From Marmoricola sp. Leaf446 (GTDB lineage: Bacteria > Actinomycetota > Actinomycetes > Propionibacteriales > Nocardioidaceae), in NCBI RefSeq assembly GCF_001424755.1, contig NZ_LMRF01000001.1, forward strand, positions 576,625-640,624: a DNA stretch of 64,000 nucleotides. The letters run 5' to 3'. Made by a program: the position numbers and the translations under genes. How positions within the stretch are numbered: the first letter of the stretch is position 1; every line of letters starts with the position of its first letter. A model generated the notes under the pieces. That model made no database searches, was not told the origin of the DNA, and worked only from the letters and a program-made list of their open reading frames with translations. Positions 24,701 to 33,542 of the stretch are shown here, one piece after another.

Positions 24701-25624
24701 CTTGCGGACCAGCTCCTCGTACGCCGTCCAGAACTGCGCGAAGTCCATGTCCTCGGCGGCCTTGATGCTGGGGACCAGCAGCTGGCGGGTGCCGTCGGGC
24801 TTGGGCAGGTCGATGGCGAGACCGAGGTTGACGTGGGCGGGCGTGACCAGGTTGGGCTTGCCGTCGACGACGTCGAAGCCGACGTTCATCTCCGGCATCG
24901 AGCGCACCGCCTTGACCAGCGCGTAGCCGATCAGGTGGGTGAAGGAGACCTTGCCGCCGCGGGCGCGGGCCAGGTGGTTGTTGATGACGATGCGGTTGTC
25001 CCAGAGCAGCTTGACCGGCACCGAGCGCACGCTGGTGGCCGTCGGGACGGTGAGGGAGGCGTCCATGTTGGCCACGGTGCGGGCCGGGGCGCCCTTGAGC
25101 ACGGTGTGCCGGGGCCCCTCGTCGACGGCGCTCTCGGCGGACTGGTCGGCGTCGGCCTTCGCGGTGGCCTTGGAGCCCGAGGAGGTGGACGCGGCCGCGG
25201 ACTTCGTGCCCTGCGAGGAGCTGCGGGTGGACGAGGACGACTTCTGCTCGGACAAGGGCTGGGCCTGTTCCTTCTCGGGGGACTGCTGCGTGCTGCCGGA
25301 CTGCTTCGGGGCGGTCGTGCCGGTCTTGGGCCGCTCCGGGGCCGCCTGCTCGGCGGCCGGGCGGCGCTTGGGCGCGCCGGTGGACTCCACGATGCGCTGG
25401 TGGCCGTTCGCAGGGCCGTTCGCGGGGCCGTTCGCGGACCCGGCCGGGAGGTCGGCCGGCGCCTCGGCGTGGTCGGACGCACCGGAGCCGGACTTGTCGA
25501 AGAAGTCCCACCAGACGCGGTCGACGCTGTCGGGGTCCTGCTCGAAGCGCTCACGCATCTCGTCGACGAGCCACTGGTTGGCTCCGAACCCGGTGGGGGA
25601 GCTCTCTTCGGTCGACTCGGGCAC
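21746..25624 (-). CDS. kgd: Multifunctional 2-oxoglutarate dehydrogenase E1/E2 (alpha-ketoglutarate decarboxylase)
   Basis: 1292 residues from GTG 25624, preceded by AGAGGCGGA; upstream in-frame codons are poor protein. In order: a short N-terminal helix segment (NQWLVDEMRERFEQDP), a 110-residue Ser/Gln/Ala/Lys-rich linker, an acyltransferase (E2) catalytic domain ending in TYDHRVIQGAQSGEFL with the active His, and the thiamine-diphosphate E1 domain (MAHRGRLNVLANI, GDAAFAGQG, RRGHNEGDDP). There is no lipoyl domain, as in the actinobacterial Kgd/OdhA enzyme that works inside a mixed pyruvate/oxoglutarate complex and is inhibited by the FHA protein GarA/OdhI. It runs the oxidative TCA step. Confidence 0.95.
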   Translation of the reverse strand: MPESTEESSPTGFGANQWLVDEMRERFEQDPDSVDRVWWDFFDKSGSGASDHAEAPADLPAGSANGPANGPANGHQRIVESTGAPKRRPAAEQAAPERPKTGTTAPKQSGSTQQSPEKEQAQPLSEQKSSSSTRSSSQGTKSAAASTSSGSKATAKADADQSAESAVDEGPRHTVLKGAPARTVANMDASLTVPTATSVRSVPVKLLWDNRIVINNHLARARGGKVSFTHLIGYALVKAVRSMPEMNVGFDVVDGKPNLVTPAHVNLGLAIDLPKPDGTRQLLVPSIKAAEDMDFAQFWTAYEELVRKARNGKLAVTDFQGTSISLTNPGTIGTNHSVPRLMKGQGAIVGVGSMEYPPAFQGASEETLTRNAISKIMTLTSTYDHRVIQGAQSGEFLRRMHQLLLGEDGFYDEIFRSLRIPYEPIRWSNDISANHDDEISKQARILELIHAYRVRGHMMADTDPLEYKQRSHPDLEVESHGLTLWDLDREFATGSFGGERRFMKMRSILGILRDSYCRTVGIEYMHIQDPEQRRWIQERVEQPHRKPPREEQLRILLKLNQAEAFETFLQTKFVGQKRFSLEGGETTVPLIDEICEAAAEAGLDEVTIGMAHRGRLNVLANIVGKSYSQIFREFEGNIDPRTVQGSGDVKYHLGAEGEFVSDGGDRVKVSVAANPSHLEAVDPVLEGIARAKQDVLNQGEAFPVLPLLVHGDAAFAGQGVVAETLNLSQLRGYRTGGTVHVVVNNQVGFTTSPAASRSSLYCTDVARMVQAPIFHVNGDDPEACIRVARLAFEYRQAFNKDVVIDLVCYRRRGHNEGDDPSYTQPLMYDLIEQKRSVRKLYTESLIGRGDITLEEAEQVLKDYQQQLERVFTEVREATSAPDGWTTVPDYPEKSHEEYTTAISQEALKRISDSYVSAPDGFTVHPKVLPQLQKRAAAMTGGPIDWGAGEILAFGSLLMDGRPVRLSGQDSRRGTFASRFATIIDRKNAHEWTPLSNLTEDQASFFVYDSLLSEYAALGFEYGYSVARPDALVAWEAQFGDFVNGAQTVIDEFITSGETKWGQQSGVVLLLPHGYEGQGPDHSSARIERFLTMGADEAFVVAQPSSPASYFHLLRRHALGDRHRPMIVFTPKSMLRRKEAASRPEDFTSGTFQPLIPDSQVDPEKVQTLLLCSGRITWDLMVHREKTQGDAKTTAIARLEQLYPRPTDEVKAELARFPHLRDVRWVQDEPANMGPAPHMRLNLFPELDLPVRVISRDASSSPAVGQAKRHAEELKGLLSDAFAEPEGIAEEKY

Positions 25625-25835
25625 GGCCAGTTCCGCCTCTTCCAACGCGCGTGGGTGTGAGTACGCCGTCAAGGCTAGACCCCCGGCTGCGGGGAGCGGG
25701 AGCCGGATGGCGACCGGCGCGCCTGTCCGATTCGCACACGTTCGCACGAATTAAGGTATTCGTGATGCGCGGATTGTCCGGTTATGTGAGTCTTGAGGGG
25801 TTCTTGCACGGGGGCCGACCGGAGAAGAGACCGCG
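25625..25835. other. Divergent kgd/CAP intergenic region with inverted and direct repeats
   Basis: This 211-bp stretch is less GC-rich than its surroundings. It contains the perfect inverted repeat CACGAAT-N6-ATTCGTG at 25745-25764 with TAAGGT/ACCTTA in the centre, and TTCGCAC occurs twice in tandem just before it. The centre could act as a -10 on either strand, so a regulator bound here would control kgd, the CAP gene or both. No gene is seen. Confidence 0.45.
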
Positions 25836-26363
25836 ATGCACACCTCAGCACCACCGTCGCACACCACCACCGCCGCTGCCGTACGCCGGGTCCGCGCCCT
25901 GCTCGTCGGCCTCGTCGCCGCCGTCGCGGGACTCGTCGGCGTCGTCGCCGTGCCGAGCACCGCCCACGCCGCGGCCGACACCGCTCCCGTGGCCTCGAGC
26001 TTCGACACCCAGGTCCTGGCCGCCACCAACGTGCAGCGCAAGCGGCACGGGCTGCGGCCGCTGCGCATGATGAGCTGCCCCGACCGCTACGCCACGAGCT
26101 GGACCCAGTTCCTGGCCAGCCGCGACGCGTTCTACCACCAGTCGCTCACGCCCATCCTCAAGGCCTGCGGCCTGCGCGGGGCGGGGGAGAACCTGGCGTG
26201 GCGCAGCGGGTCGCTGTCGGCCACGCAGGTCGTCGACATGTGGATGAAGTCGCCCGGTCACCGGCGCAACATCCTCAACGGGCGGTTCCGCTACCTCGGC
26301 GTCGACGCCTGGAGGTCCACGGACACCAACCGGATCTACGCCGGCCAGGTCTTCGGCGCCTGA
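25836..26363 (+). CDS. Secreted CAP-domain (SCP-like) protein
   Basis: 175 residues from ATG 25836. A signal peptide is clear: basic n-region (VRRVR), hydrophobic core ALLVGLVAAVAGLVGVVAV and an AHA-like cleavage site near residue 45. The mature part is a CAP/SCP domain: NVQRKRHGLRPLRM, the GENLAW motif, VVDMWMKSPGHRRNILN and RYLGVDAW. The conserved His and Glu of the CAP cavity are present. In bacteria these proteins act at the cell surface, with lipid-binding or unknown roles. Confidence 0.9.
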   Translation: MHTSAPPSHTTTAAAVRRVRALLVGLVAAVAGLVGVVAVPSTAHAAADTAPVASSFDTQVLAATNVQRKRHGLRPLRMMSCPDRYATSWTQFLASRDAFYHQSLTPILKACGLRGAGENLAWRSGSLSATQVVDMWMKSPGHRRNILNGRFRYLGVDAWRSTDTNRIYAGQVFGA

Positions 26364-26377
26364 GCGCCGGGTCGTGC

Positions 26378-26453
26378 TGGTGCCTCCGGCAGGATTCGAA
26401 CCTGCGACACCTGGTACCGGAAACCAGTGCTCTATCCCCTGAGCTACGGAGGC
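26378..26453 (-). tRNA. tRNA-Arg (anticodon CCG)
   Basis: On the minus strand the cloverleaf reads: acceptor GCCTCCG pairing with CGGAGGC, D arm with AGCTCAGGGGATAGAGC, anticodon stem CTGGT/ACCAG around loop TTCCGGT (anticodon CCG, reading CGG), T arm with GGTTCGAATCC, discriminator A and an encoded CCA at 26378-26380. It lies 83 bp from, and divergent to, argS, which encodes its own charging enzyme. Confidence 0.97.
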
Positions 26454-26524
26454 GGGAGTGCCTCGCGGCACGAGCCCGAACAGTACCGGCCGATGCTCCC
26501 GGGCCGCCAACCGGTGCCCGCCGA

Positions 26525-26530
26525 TAGGCT
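26525..26530 (+). promoter_or_regulatory. Candidate leaderless -10 box of argS
   Basis: TAGGCT 6 nt before GTG 26537; no Shine-Dalgarno. Confidence 0.5.
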
Positions 26531-26536
26531 TGGTCG

Positions 26537-28192
26537 GTGACCCCCGACCAGCTGTCCGCGACCGTCGTCGCCGCCCTCGCCTCCCTGGTGGAGGCGGGCT
26601 CGCTCACCCTCCCCGACGGCGTCCCGTCCGAGGTCACCGTCGAGCGTCCCCGCCAGCGCAGCCACGGTGACTACGCCACCAACGTCGCGCTGCAGCTGGC
26701 CAAGAAGGCGGGCACCAACCCCCGGGCGCTGGCCGAGCAGCTCGCCGAGCGGCTCCGGGCCGCCGACGGGATCGCCGCGGTGGACGTCGCCGGCCCGGGC
26801 TTCCTCAACATCACCGTCGAGGCCGGCGCGCAGGGGCAGGTCGCGGCCGACGTCGTGGCCGCCGGCGCGGCGTACGGCCGCTCGGAGGTCCTGGCCGGGC
26901 AGCGCATCGACGTGGAGTTCATCTCCGCCAACCCGACCGGGCCAATGCACCTCGGCCACACCCGGTGGGCCGTGGTGGGCGACGCGATCGGCCGGGTGCT
27001 GTCGGCCGCCGGCGCGGAGGTCACGCGCGAGTTCTACATCAACGACCGCGGCAACCAGATGAACCTCTTCGGCGCCTCGATCGAGGCCGCCGCCACCGGG
27101 CAGCCCACGCCGGAGAACGGCTACCACGGCGCCTACGTCGGCGACCTCGCACGCGAGATCGTGGCGGCCGACCCGGGCGTGCTCGAGCTGACCGGGGAGG
27201 AGCGCACGGTCGCGTTCCGCGAGGCGGGCTACGCGCTGCAGCTGGCCGAGCAGCAGGCCCAGCTGGACTCCATCGCCACGCACTTCGACGTGTGGTTCTC
27301 CGAGCGGCAGCTCCACGACCAGGGGGCGGTCGAGCACGCCCTGGCCGTGCTGGAGAAGCAGGGCCACCTCTACGAGTCCGACGGCGCGCTGTGGATGCGC
27401 ACCACGGCCTTCGGCGACGACAAGGACCGCGTGCTGCGGCGCAGCAACGGGGAGCTGACCTACTTCGCCTCTGACGCGGCCTACTACGTCAACAAGCGCG
27501 AGCGCGGCTTCGACATCTGCCTCTACCTGCTCGGCGCCGACCACCACGGCTACGTGGGTCGCCTCAAGGCGATGGTCGCCTGCGCGGGCGACGACCCCGA
27601 GCGCAACATCGAGATCCCGATCGGCCAGCTGGTCAAGATCATGCGCGACGGCGCCGAGGTCCGACTCTCCAAGCGGGCCGGCAACATCGTCACCCTCGGC
27701 GAGCTGGTCGACCTCATCGGCGTCGACCCGCTGCGCTACTCGCTGGCGCGCTACCCGGCCGACTCGCCGCTGGCCCTCGACATCGAGCAGATCACCCGGC
27801 AGTCCAACGACAACCCGGTCTTCACCGTGCAGTACGCCCACGCCCGGGTCTCCAGCCTGCTCCGCAACGCCGCCGACCTCGGCGTGGTCGCCGCCTCCCA
27901 CCCCGCCCTGCTGGTGCACGAGAAGGAGGGCGAGCTGCTGCGGGCGCTCGCGGAGTTCCCGCGGGTCGTGGCCAGCGCGGCCGAGCTGCGCGAGCCGCAC
28001 CGCGTGGCGCGCTACCTCGAGCAGCTCGCCGGCACCTACCACCGCTTCTACGACAGCTGCCGGGTGCTCCCGATGGGCGACGAGCCGGCCGGCGAGCTCC
28101 ACGCCGCCCGGCTGCTGCTCGTCGACGCGACCCGCGTGGTGCTGGCCAACGGCCTCGGCCTGCTCGGCGTCACCGCGCCCGAGCGGATGTGA
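26537..28192 (+). CDS. argS: Arginyl-tRNA synthetase
   Basis: 551 residues from GTG 26537. Class I synthetase features: N-terminal additional domain (HGDYATNVALQLAKK), the HIGH-type motif in SANPTGPMHLGHTRW, the zinc-free Rossmann core, a KMSK-like loop reduced to RLSKRAGN, and the C-terminal DALR anticodon-binding domain (SLLRNAADLG ... RVARYLEQLAGTYHRFYDSCRVL). It charges tRNA-Arg, including the adjacent CCG species. The lysA start lies 7 nt after the stop, so argS heads an argS-lysA transcript. Confidence 0.95.
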   Translation: MTPDQLSATVVAALASLVEAGSLTLPDGVPSEVTVERPRQRSHGDYATNVALQLAKKAGTNPRALAEQLAERLRAADGIAAVDVAGPGFLNITVEAGAQGQVAADVVAAGAAYGRSEVLAGQRIDVEFISANPTGPMHLGHTRWAVVGDAIGRVLSAAGAEVTREFYINDRGNQMNLFGASIEAAATGQPTPENGYHGAYVGDLAREIVAADPGVLELTGEERTVAFREAGYALQLAEQQAQLDSIATHFDVWFSERQLHDQGAVEHALAVLEKQGHLYESDGALWMRTTAFGDDKDRVLRRSNGELTYFASDAAYYVNKRERGFDICLYLLGADHHGYVGRLKAMVACAGDDPERNIEIPIGQLVKIMRDGAEVRLSKRAGNIVTLGELVDLIGVDPLRYSLARYPADSPLALDIEQITRQSNDNPVFTVQYAHARVSSLLRNAADLGVVAASHPALLVHEKEGELLRALAEFPRVVASAAELREPHRVARYLEQLAGTYHRFYDSCRVLPMGDEPAGELHAARLLLVDATRVVLANGLGLLGVTAPERM

Positions 28193-28199
28193 GCGGGTC

Positions 28200-29594
28200 G
28201 TGAGGGCGCACGAGGCCGGCTGGGCCCACGCGGCGGTGTCGGTCCGGGGACCCGCGTGGCTGCGCGACCCCGCCGACGTCAACGCGCTGGTGCCGCAGCT
28301 GTGGTCGCGCACGGCGCGCAAGGTCGACGGCGTGCTCGAGGTGGGCGGTGTCCGGCTGCCCGACCTGGTCGCCGAGCACGGGAGCGCGGCGTACGTCCTG
28401 GACGAGGAGGACTTCCGCAGCCGCGCCCGCGACTTCCGCGACGGGTTCGCCGGCTTCGACGTCTACTACGCCGGCAAGGCGTTCCTGTGCACCGAGGTGG
28501 CCCGCTGGGTCGACCAGGAGGGGCTGCACCTCGACGTGTGCACCGCCGGCGAGCTGGCGGTGGCCGAGCGTGCCGGGTTCCCGATGGACCGGGTCGAGCT
28601 GCACGGCAACAACAAGTCGGTGGCCGAGCTGCGCCGGGCGCTGGAGCTGCGGGTGGGTCGCATCGTCGTGGACTCCTTCCACGAGATCACCCGCCTGGCC
28701 GACCTGGCCGCCGAGACCGGGCTGACGGCCCGCGTCATGGTGCGGGTCACCCCGGGCGTGGAGGCCCACACCCACGAGTACATCGCCACCGCCCACGAGG
28801 ACCAGAAGTTCGGGTTCTCGATCAGCAGCGGCGACGCCCTGGCCGCCGTGCGGTCGATCCGGGAGACCCCGGGCCTGGAGCTGCGCGGGCTGCACTCCCA
28901 CATCGGCTCGCAGATCTTCGACACCTCCGGGTTCGAGGTCGCGGCCCGACGGGTGCTCGCCCTGCACCGGCAGATCGCCGAGGAGACCGGGGTGCAGCTG
29001 CCCGAGCTCGACCTCGGCGGCGGCTTCGGCATCGCCTACACCACCCAGGACGACCCCGCCGACCCCGCCCGGCTGGCCGAGGAGATCCGCACGATCGTGA
29101 CCGAGGAGTGCGCGGCGCGGGGCCTGGAGGTCCCGCGGCTCTCCGTCGAGCCCGGTCGCGCGATCGTCGGCCCGTCGATGTGCACCGTCTACGAGGTCGG
29201 CACCGTCAAGGCGGTCGAGCTCGACGGGGGAGCGGTCCGCACCTACGTCTCCGTCGACGGCGGCATGAGCGACAACATCCGCACCGCGCTCTACGACGCC
29301 GACTACTCCTGCACCCTGGCCAGTCGGCGCTCCGAGGCCCCGGTGCTGCTCAGCCGGCTGGTCGGCAAGCACTGCGAGGCGGGCGACATCGTGGTCAAGG
29401 ACGAGTTCCTCCCCGGCGACCTGGCCCCGGGCGACCTGGTGGCGGTGCCCGGCACGGGCGCCTACTGCCGGTCGATGGCCAGCAACTACAACCACGTGCC
29501 GCGGCCGGCCGTGGTCGCGGTGCGCGACGGCGTCGCGCGGGTCGTCGTACGCCGGGAGACGCTGGACGACCTGCTCCTCACCGACGTCGGCTGA
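28200..29594 (+). CDS. lysA: Diaminopimelate decarboxylase
   Basis: 464 residues from GTG 28200. Fold-type III PLP enzyme: the Schiff-base lysine is in VYYAGKAF, with DVCTAGELAVA, the HGNNKS segment, GSQIFD, LDLGGGFGIAY and the C-terminal barrel with the GTGAYCRSMASNYN block. It makes lysine from meso-diaminopimelate, the last step of the pathway, and so balances lysine against peptidoglycan precursor. It follows argS closely and a strong hairpin (29646-29677) follows it. Confidence 0.95.
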   Translation: MRAHEAGWAHAAVSVRGPAWLRDPADVNALVPQLWSRTARKVDGVLEVGGVRLPDLVAEHGSAAYVLDEEDFRSRARDFRDGFAGFDVYYAGKAFLCTEVARWVDQEGLHLDVCTAGELAVAERAGFPMDRVELHGNNKSVAELRRALELRVGRIVVDSFHEITRLADLAAETGLTARVMVRVTPGVEAHTHEYIATAHEDQKFGFSISSGDALAAVRSIRETPGLELRGLHSHIGSQIFDTSGFEVAARRVLALHRQIAEETGVQLPELDLGGGFGIAYTTQDDPADPARLAEEIRTIVTEECAARGLEVPRLSVEPGRAIVGPSMCTVYEVGTVKAVELDGGAVRTYVSVDGGMSDNIRTALYDADYSCTLASRRSEAPVLLSRLVGKHCEAGDIVVKDEFLPGDLAPGDLVAVPGTGAYCRSMASNYNHVPRPAVVAVRDGVARVVVRRETLDDLLLTDVG

Positions 29595-29913
29595 GGTCCG
29601 GGCGGTCCTGCTCCTGGTCGGTGGTCCGCCGGTCGTCGGCGGCCGGGCGGTTTCCCGAGGTCGCCTGGGAAACCGCCGCTGCGCCAGGGATGCGATCCCG
29701 GCGGAGCAGCCGGACCTCCGGCGGAGCGGGCTGACCGCCCTGCTGACCGACCGGGAGGAGTGGCCGTGGGCGCCGGGCGCCCTGCAGGGCCGCAGTCCGT
29801 AGACCGCCGCAGGCCGATGAGCCGGTCGGGCAGGGGCCGGACGACGGCGTGGCCCGGACCAGCAGGCGGATGGATTGGGGTCCACGGGTCGGACGGTGGG
29901 AGGATGTGCGGCG
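29595..29913 (+). other. lysA-hom intergenic leader region
   Basis: This 319-bp non-coding gap holds the terminator hairpin 29646-29677, then GC-rich sequence with the direct repeat GGCGGAGC twice (about 29699-29730), several short dyads, and the hom ribosome-binding site GGGAGGA just before ATG 29914. A 14-codon frame from ATG 29690 has no Thr/Ile/Met enrichment expected of an attenuator peptide. I do not recognise a known riboswitch. Confidence 0.5.
29646..29677 (+). terminator. Terminator hairpin after lysA
   Basis: Perfect 11-bp inverted repeat 29646-29656/29667-29677 with a 10-nt loop, 51 nt past the lysA stop. No U-tract follows, as is usual in actinobacteria. Confidence 0.7.
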
Positions 29914-31248
29914 ATGAACGAGCACCCAGCACCCCACCCGCGTCCCGACGCGCCCGCCGTCAAGGTGGCGCTGCTCGGCTGCGGCGTCGTCGGCTCCCAG
30001 GTCGCGCGGCTGCTGCACGAGCGGGCCGACGACCTGACCGCCCGCGTCGGCGCCCGCGTGGAGCTCGTCGGGGTGGCCGTGCGCCGGCTCGGCCTGGCCC
30101 GTGACGTCGAGCTCCCCGAGGAGCTGTTCACCACCGACGCCCACGCCCTGGTCACCCGCGAGGACGTCGACGTCGTCGTCGAGCTGATCGGCGGCATCGA
30201 GCCCGCGCGCAGCCTCATCCTCGCCGCGCTCGAGCACGGCGCCAGCGTCGTCTCGGCCAACAAGGCGCTGCTCGCCGAGGACGGCAGCACGCTGTTCGAG
30301 GCCGCCGAGCGCGCCGGCCGCGACCTCTACTACGAGGCCGCCGTCGCCGGGGCGATCCCGATCCTGCGGCCCCTGCGCGAGTCGCTCGCCGGCGACCAGG
30401 TCACCCGGGTGCTCGGCATCGTCAACGGCACCACCAACTTCGTGCTCGACCGCATGGACAGCTCCGGCGCCGGCTTCGACGAGGCGCTCCAGGAGGCCCA
30501 GGACCTGGGGTACGCCGAGGCCGACCCGACCGCCGACGTCGAGGGCTTCGACGCCGCCGCCAAGGCCGCCATCCTGGCCAGCCTGGCCTTCCACACCCGC
30601 GTCACCGCCGCCGACGTCCACCGCGAGGGCATCGCCGAGGTGACCGCCTCCGACGTGGCCTCGGCCGCCGAGATGGGCTGCGTGGTCAAGCTGCTCGCGA
30701 TCTGTGCGGTGCAGGACGGCCCCGACGGCCCGTCGGTCTCGGCCCGCGTGCACCCCGCGATGATCCCGCGCAGCCACCCCCTCGCCAGCGTCCGCGAGGC
30801 CTACAACGCGGTCTTCGTCGAGAGCGAGGCCGCCGGCCAGCTGATGTTCTACGGCCCCGGCGCGGGCGGCTCGCCCACCGCCAGCGCGGTCATGGGCGAC
30901 CTCGTCACGGTGGCCCGCAACCGGCTCTCGGACGTCCGTGGCGCCGGCGAGTCGTCGTACGCCGACCTGCCGGTGCTCCCGATGGGCAGCACCGAGACCC
31001 GCTACCACGTGCAGATCGACGTCGACGACAAGGCGGGCGTGCTCGCCGCGGTGGCCCAGGCCTTCGCCGAGCACGGCGTCTCGATCCAGACCGTCCGCCA
31101 GGAGGGACGCGGCGACGACGCTCAGCTCGTGGTCGTCTCGCACCGGGCCAGCGACGCCGACCTGGCCGCGACGGTGGAGACGCTGCGCGGCATGGCCAAC
31201 GTCCGCGACGTCTCCTCGGTGATGCGCGTGGAAGGAGAAGCGGAATGA
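29914..31248 (+). CDS. hom: Homoserine dehydrogenase
   Basis: 444 residues from ATG 29914 with GGGAGGA upstream. The NAD(P)-binding domain ([17 protein letters not shown]), catalytic domain ([44 protein letters not shown]) and a C-terminal ACT domain ([29 protein letters not shown]) are all present. The ACT domain indicates feedback inhibition by threonine, as in corynebacteria. It makes homoserine for Thr, Met and Ile and overlaps thrC by 4 nt (ATGA). Confidence 0.95.
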   Translation: MNEHPAPHPRPDAPAVKVALLGCGVVGSQVARLLHERADDLTARVGARVELVGVAVRRLGLARDVELPEELFTTDAHALVTREDVDVVVELIGGIEPARSLILAALEHGASVVSANKALLAEDGSTLFEAAERAGRDLYYEAAVAGAIPILRPLRESLAGDQVTRVLGIVNGTTNFVLDRMDSSGAGFDEALQEAQDLGYAEADPTADVEGFDAAAKAAILASLAFHTRVTAADVHREGIAEVTASDVASAAEMGCVVKLLAICAVQDGPDGPSVSARVHPAMIPRSHPLASVREAYNAVFVESEAAGQLMFYGPGAGGSPTASAVMGDLVTVARNRLSDVRGAGESSYADLPVLPMGSTETRYHVQIDVDDKAGVLAAVAQAFAEHGVSIQTVRQEGRGDDAQLVVVSHRASDADLAATVETLRGMANVRDVSSVMRVEGEAE

Positions 31249-32390
31249 CCGCCAGCACGACCACCACCCCGGGCGCCGCGACCGGCCCCGGTGGCGAGAC
31301 GCGGGTGGGTGCCGCGACCCCGGGCGTCTCGCGCCAGTGGCGCGGCGTCATCGAGGAGTACCGCCACCGCCTCGACATCCCCGAGCACACCCCGACCATC
31401 ACGCTGCGCGAGGGCGGCACCCCGATGGTGGAGTCCGCGTGGCTCTCGGAGGTCACCGGCGCCGAGGTGTGGCTCAAGGTCGAGGGCGACAACCCGACCG
31501 GCTCCTTCAAGGACCGCGGCATGACCGTCGCGCTCTCGGTGGCCGTCGGCGAGGGCGCCGAGGCGGTGGTCTGCGCCTCCACCGGCAACACCTCCGCCTC
31601 GATGGCCGCCTACGCCGCCCGCGCCGGCATCAAGCCGCTCGTGCTCGTGCCGCAGGGCAAGATCTCCGCCGGCAAGCTGGCCCAGGCGATCGTGCACGGC
31701 GCCCAGGTGATCATGGTGCGCGGCAACTTCGACGACTGCCTGCGGCTCTCGCGCGGGCTGGCCGACGACTACCCCGTCGCGCTGGTCAACTCGGTCAACC
31801 CGATGCGGCTGCAGGGGCAGAAGACCGCCTCCTTCGAGGTCGTCGACGTGCTCGGCGACGCCCCCGACGTGCACGTGCTCCCGACCGGCAACGCGGGCAA
31901 CGTGTCGGCGTACTGGCTGGGCTACACCGAGGCCCACCGGGCCGGCGAGACCCTCAAGCTCCCCGTGATGCGCGGCTGGCAGGCGGCCGGGGCCGCCCCG
32001 CTGGTCCACGGCGCGCCGGTGGCCGACCCCGAGACGGTGGCCTCGGCCATCCGCATCGGCAACCCCGCCTCCTGGGACCTCGCCGTCGACGCGGCCCGCT
32101 CGTCGGGCGGACGCTTCCGCGACGTCACCGACGAGCAGATCCTGCACGCCCAGCGCGAGCTGGCCCGGCGCGAGGGCGTCTTCGTCGAGCCGGCCTCGGC
32201 CGCCGGGGTGGCCGGGCTGCTGCTCGAGGCCTCCGAGGGCGTGCGCTACGACGACCAGCGGGTCGTCGTGACCGTGACCGGCCACGGCCTCAAGGACATC
32301 GACACCGCGCTGTCGACCTTCACCGACCTCGTCGACACCGTCTGCGACGCCGACGTCGGGTCGGCCGCCGCGGCCGCGGGCCTCGCCTGA
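31245..32390 (+). CDS. thrC: Threonine synthase
   Basis: 381 residues from ATG 31245, overlapping hom. Fold-type II PLP enzyme: the Schiff-base Lys is in [11 protein letters not shown], a phosphate-binding glycine loop in [12 protein letters not shown], and the [10 protein letters not shown] context is diagnostic. It converts O-phosphohomoserine to threonine. The operon order hom-thrC-thrB matches other actinobacteria. A roughly 30-residue polar N-terminus precedes the conserved core. Confidence 0.95.
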   Translation: MTASTTTTPGAATGPGGETRVGAATPGVSRQWRGVIEEYRHRLDIPEHTPTITLREGGTPMVESAWLSEVTGAEVWLKVEGDNPTGSFKDRGMTVALSVAVGEGAEAVVCASTGNTSASMAAYAARAGIKPLVLVPQGKISAGKLAQAIVHGAQVIMVRGNFDDCLRLSRGLADDYPVALVNSVNPMRLQGQKTASFEVVDVLGDAPDVHVLPTGNAGNVSAYWLGYTEAHRAGETLKLPVMRGWQAAGAAPLVHGAPVADPETVASAIRIGNPASWDLAVDAARSSGGRFRDVTDEQILHAQRELARREGVFVEPASAAGVAGLLLEASEGVRYDDQRVVVTVTGHGLKDIDTALSTFTDLVDTVCDADVGSAAAAAGLA

Positions 32391-32391
32391 G

Positions 32392-33339
32392 GTGGCGGCG
32401 GCCCCGGCAGAGCCCGGACGCGAGGTGACCGGCCGCGGCTGGGTGCCCGGCCCCGTCATCGTCGAGGTGCCGGCCACGAGCGCCAACCTGGGTCCCGGCT
32501 ACGACTGCCTCGGTCTCGCCCTGGAGCTGGTCGACACCCTCGAGGCCGAGGTGCTCCCCGAGGGCCTCACGATCGAGGTCGAGGGCGAGGCGGCCGAGGA
32601 GGTCCCGCGCGACGAGCGGCACCTCGTGGTGCGCTCGATGCAGGTCGCCTTCTCCGCGCTCGACGGACCGCCACCCGGGCTGCGGCTGCGCTGCACCAAC
32701 CGGATCCCGCACAGCCGCGGCATGGGGTCGTCCTCGGCCGCGATCGTCGGGGGCCTCGTGCTCGCCCGGGCGCTCGTGCCCGACGGCGCGGCCCGGCTCG
32801 ACGACGCGGCCCTGCTGGCGCTGGCCAACCGCATCGAGGGCCACCCCGACAACGTCGCCCCCGCCCTGCTCGGCGGCTTCGTGGTCTCCGGCCAGGCCGG
32901 CGAGGTGGTCTGGGCCCAGCGCGTCGACCTCGACCCACGCGTGCGCGCAGTGGTCGCCGTCCCGCCGTACGCCGTCGCGACCGCGGTCGCCCGCGGCCTG
33001 CTCCCCGAGGTGGTCCCGCACGCCGACGCCGCGGCCAACACCGGGCGGGCGGCGCTGCTCGTCGCCGCGCTGGCGGGGGAGCCGTCGCACCTGCTCCGGG
33101 CCACCGAGGACTTCCTGCACCAGCAGCAGCGGACCCCGGCGATGCCGGAGACGCTCGCGGTCGTCGGCGCGCTCCGCGACGCCGGGGTGCCGGCGGTCGT
33201 CTCGGGCGCGGGCCCCACGGTGCTGGCCTTCGTGGTCGACGAGGTGGGCGTGCCCGCCGCCGTCGCCACCCACCTGCCGGCAGGCTGGCGGGTGCTCCCG
33301 CAAGCCGTCGGTGGCCCCGGAGCCCGCGTGCTAGCGTGA
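32392..33339 (+). CDS. thrB: Homoserine kinase
   Basis: 315 residues from GTG 32392, one nucleotide after the thrC stop. GHMP-kinase motifs are clear: PATSANLGPGYDCLGLAL at the N-terminus, the ATP loop PHSRGMGSSSAAIVGG, and the C-terminal SGAGPTVLAF. It phosphorylates homoserine for ThrC. The start may lie a few codons further in, as the first 20 residues are not conserved family sequence. Confidence 0.93.
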   Translation: MAAAPAEPGREVTGRGWVPGPVIVEVPATSANLGPGYDCLGLALELVDTLEAEVLPEGLTIEVEGEAAEEVPRDERHLVVRSMQVAFSALDGPPPGLRLRCTNRIPHSRGMGSSSAAIVGGLVLARALVPDGAARLDDAALLALANRIEGHPDNVAPALLGGFVVSGQAGEVVWAQRVDLDPRVRAVVAVPPYAVATAVARGLLPEVVPHADAAANTGRAALLVAALAGEPSHLLRATEDFLHQQQRTPAMPETLAVVGALRDAGVPAVVSGAGPTVLAFVVDEVGVPAAVATHLPAGWRVLPQAVGGPGARVLA

Positions 33340-33542
33340 CGCCGCGTCACGGCCGGCCCCCGTGGTGAGCCCTCCGGCCACCGCGAGCCGACGCACCGCG
33401 ACGTCTCACCGTCCCCCCGACCGGCCTCCTCCCGAGGCCTCGGGCGCGTGCCCCGGCACACGCCGTGGTCGGTGACCCACCAGACCAGCCGCACCACGCG
33501 GGCAGCCGTGCTGCCGCGTCGCACAGGGGGAGGACCCCACCC

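Noticed and set aside
29690..29734. A 14-codon leader peptide before hom.
   Set aside because: It has no run of Thr, Ile or Met codons and no clear ribosome-binding site, so attenuation by this peptide is not supported.
33337..33352. GTGACGC/GCGTCAC dyad after thrB as a terminator.
   Set aside because: The two arms almost touch, so the usable stem is only 5-6 bp; too weak to call.
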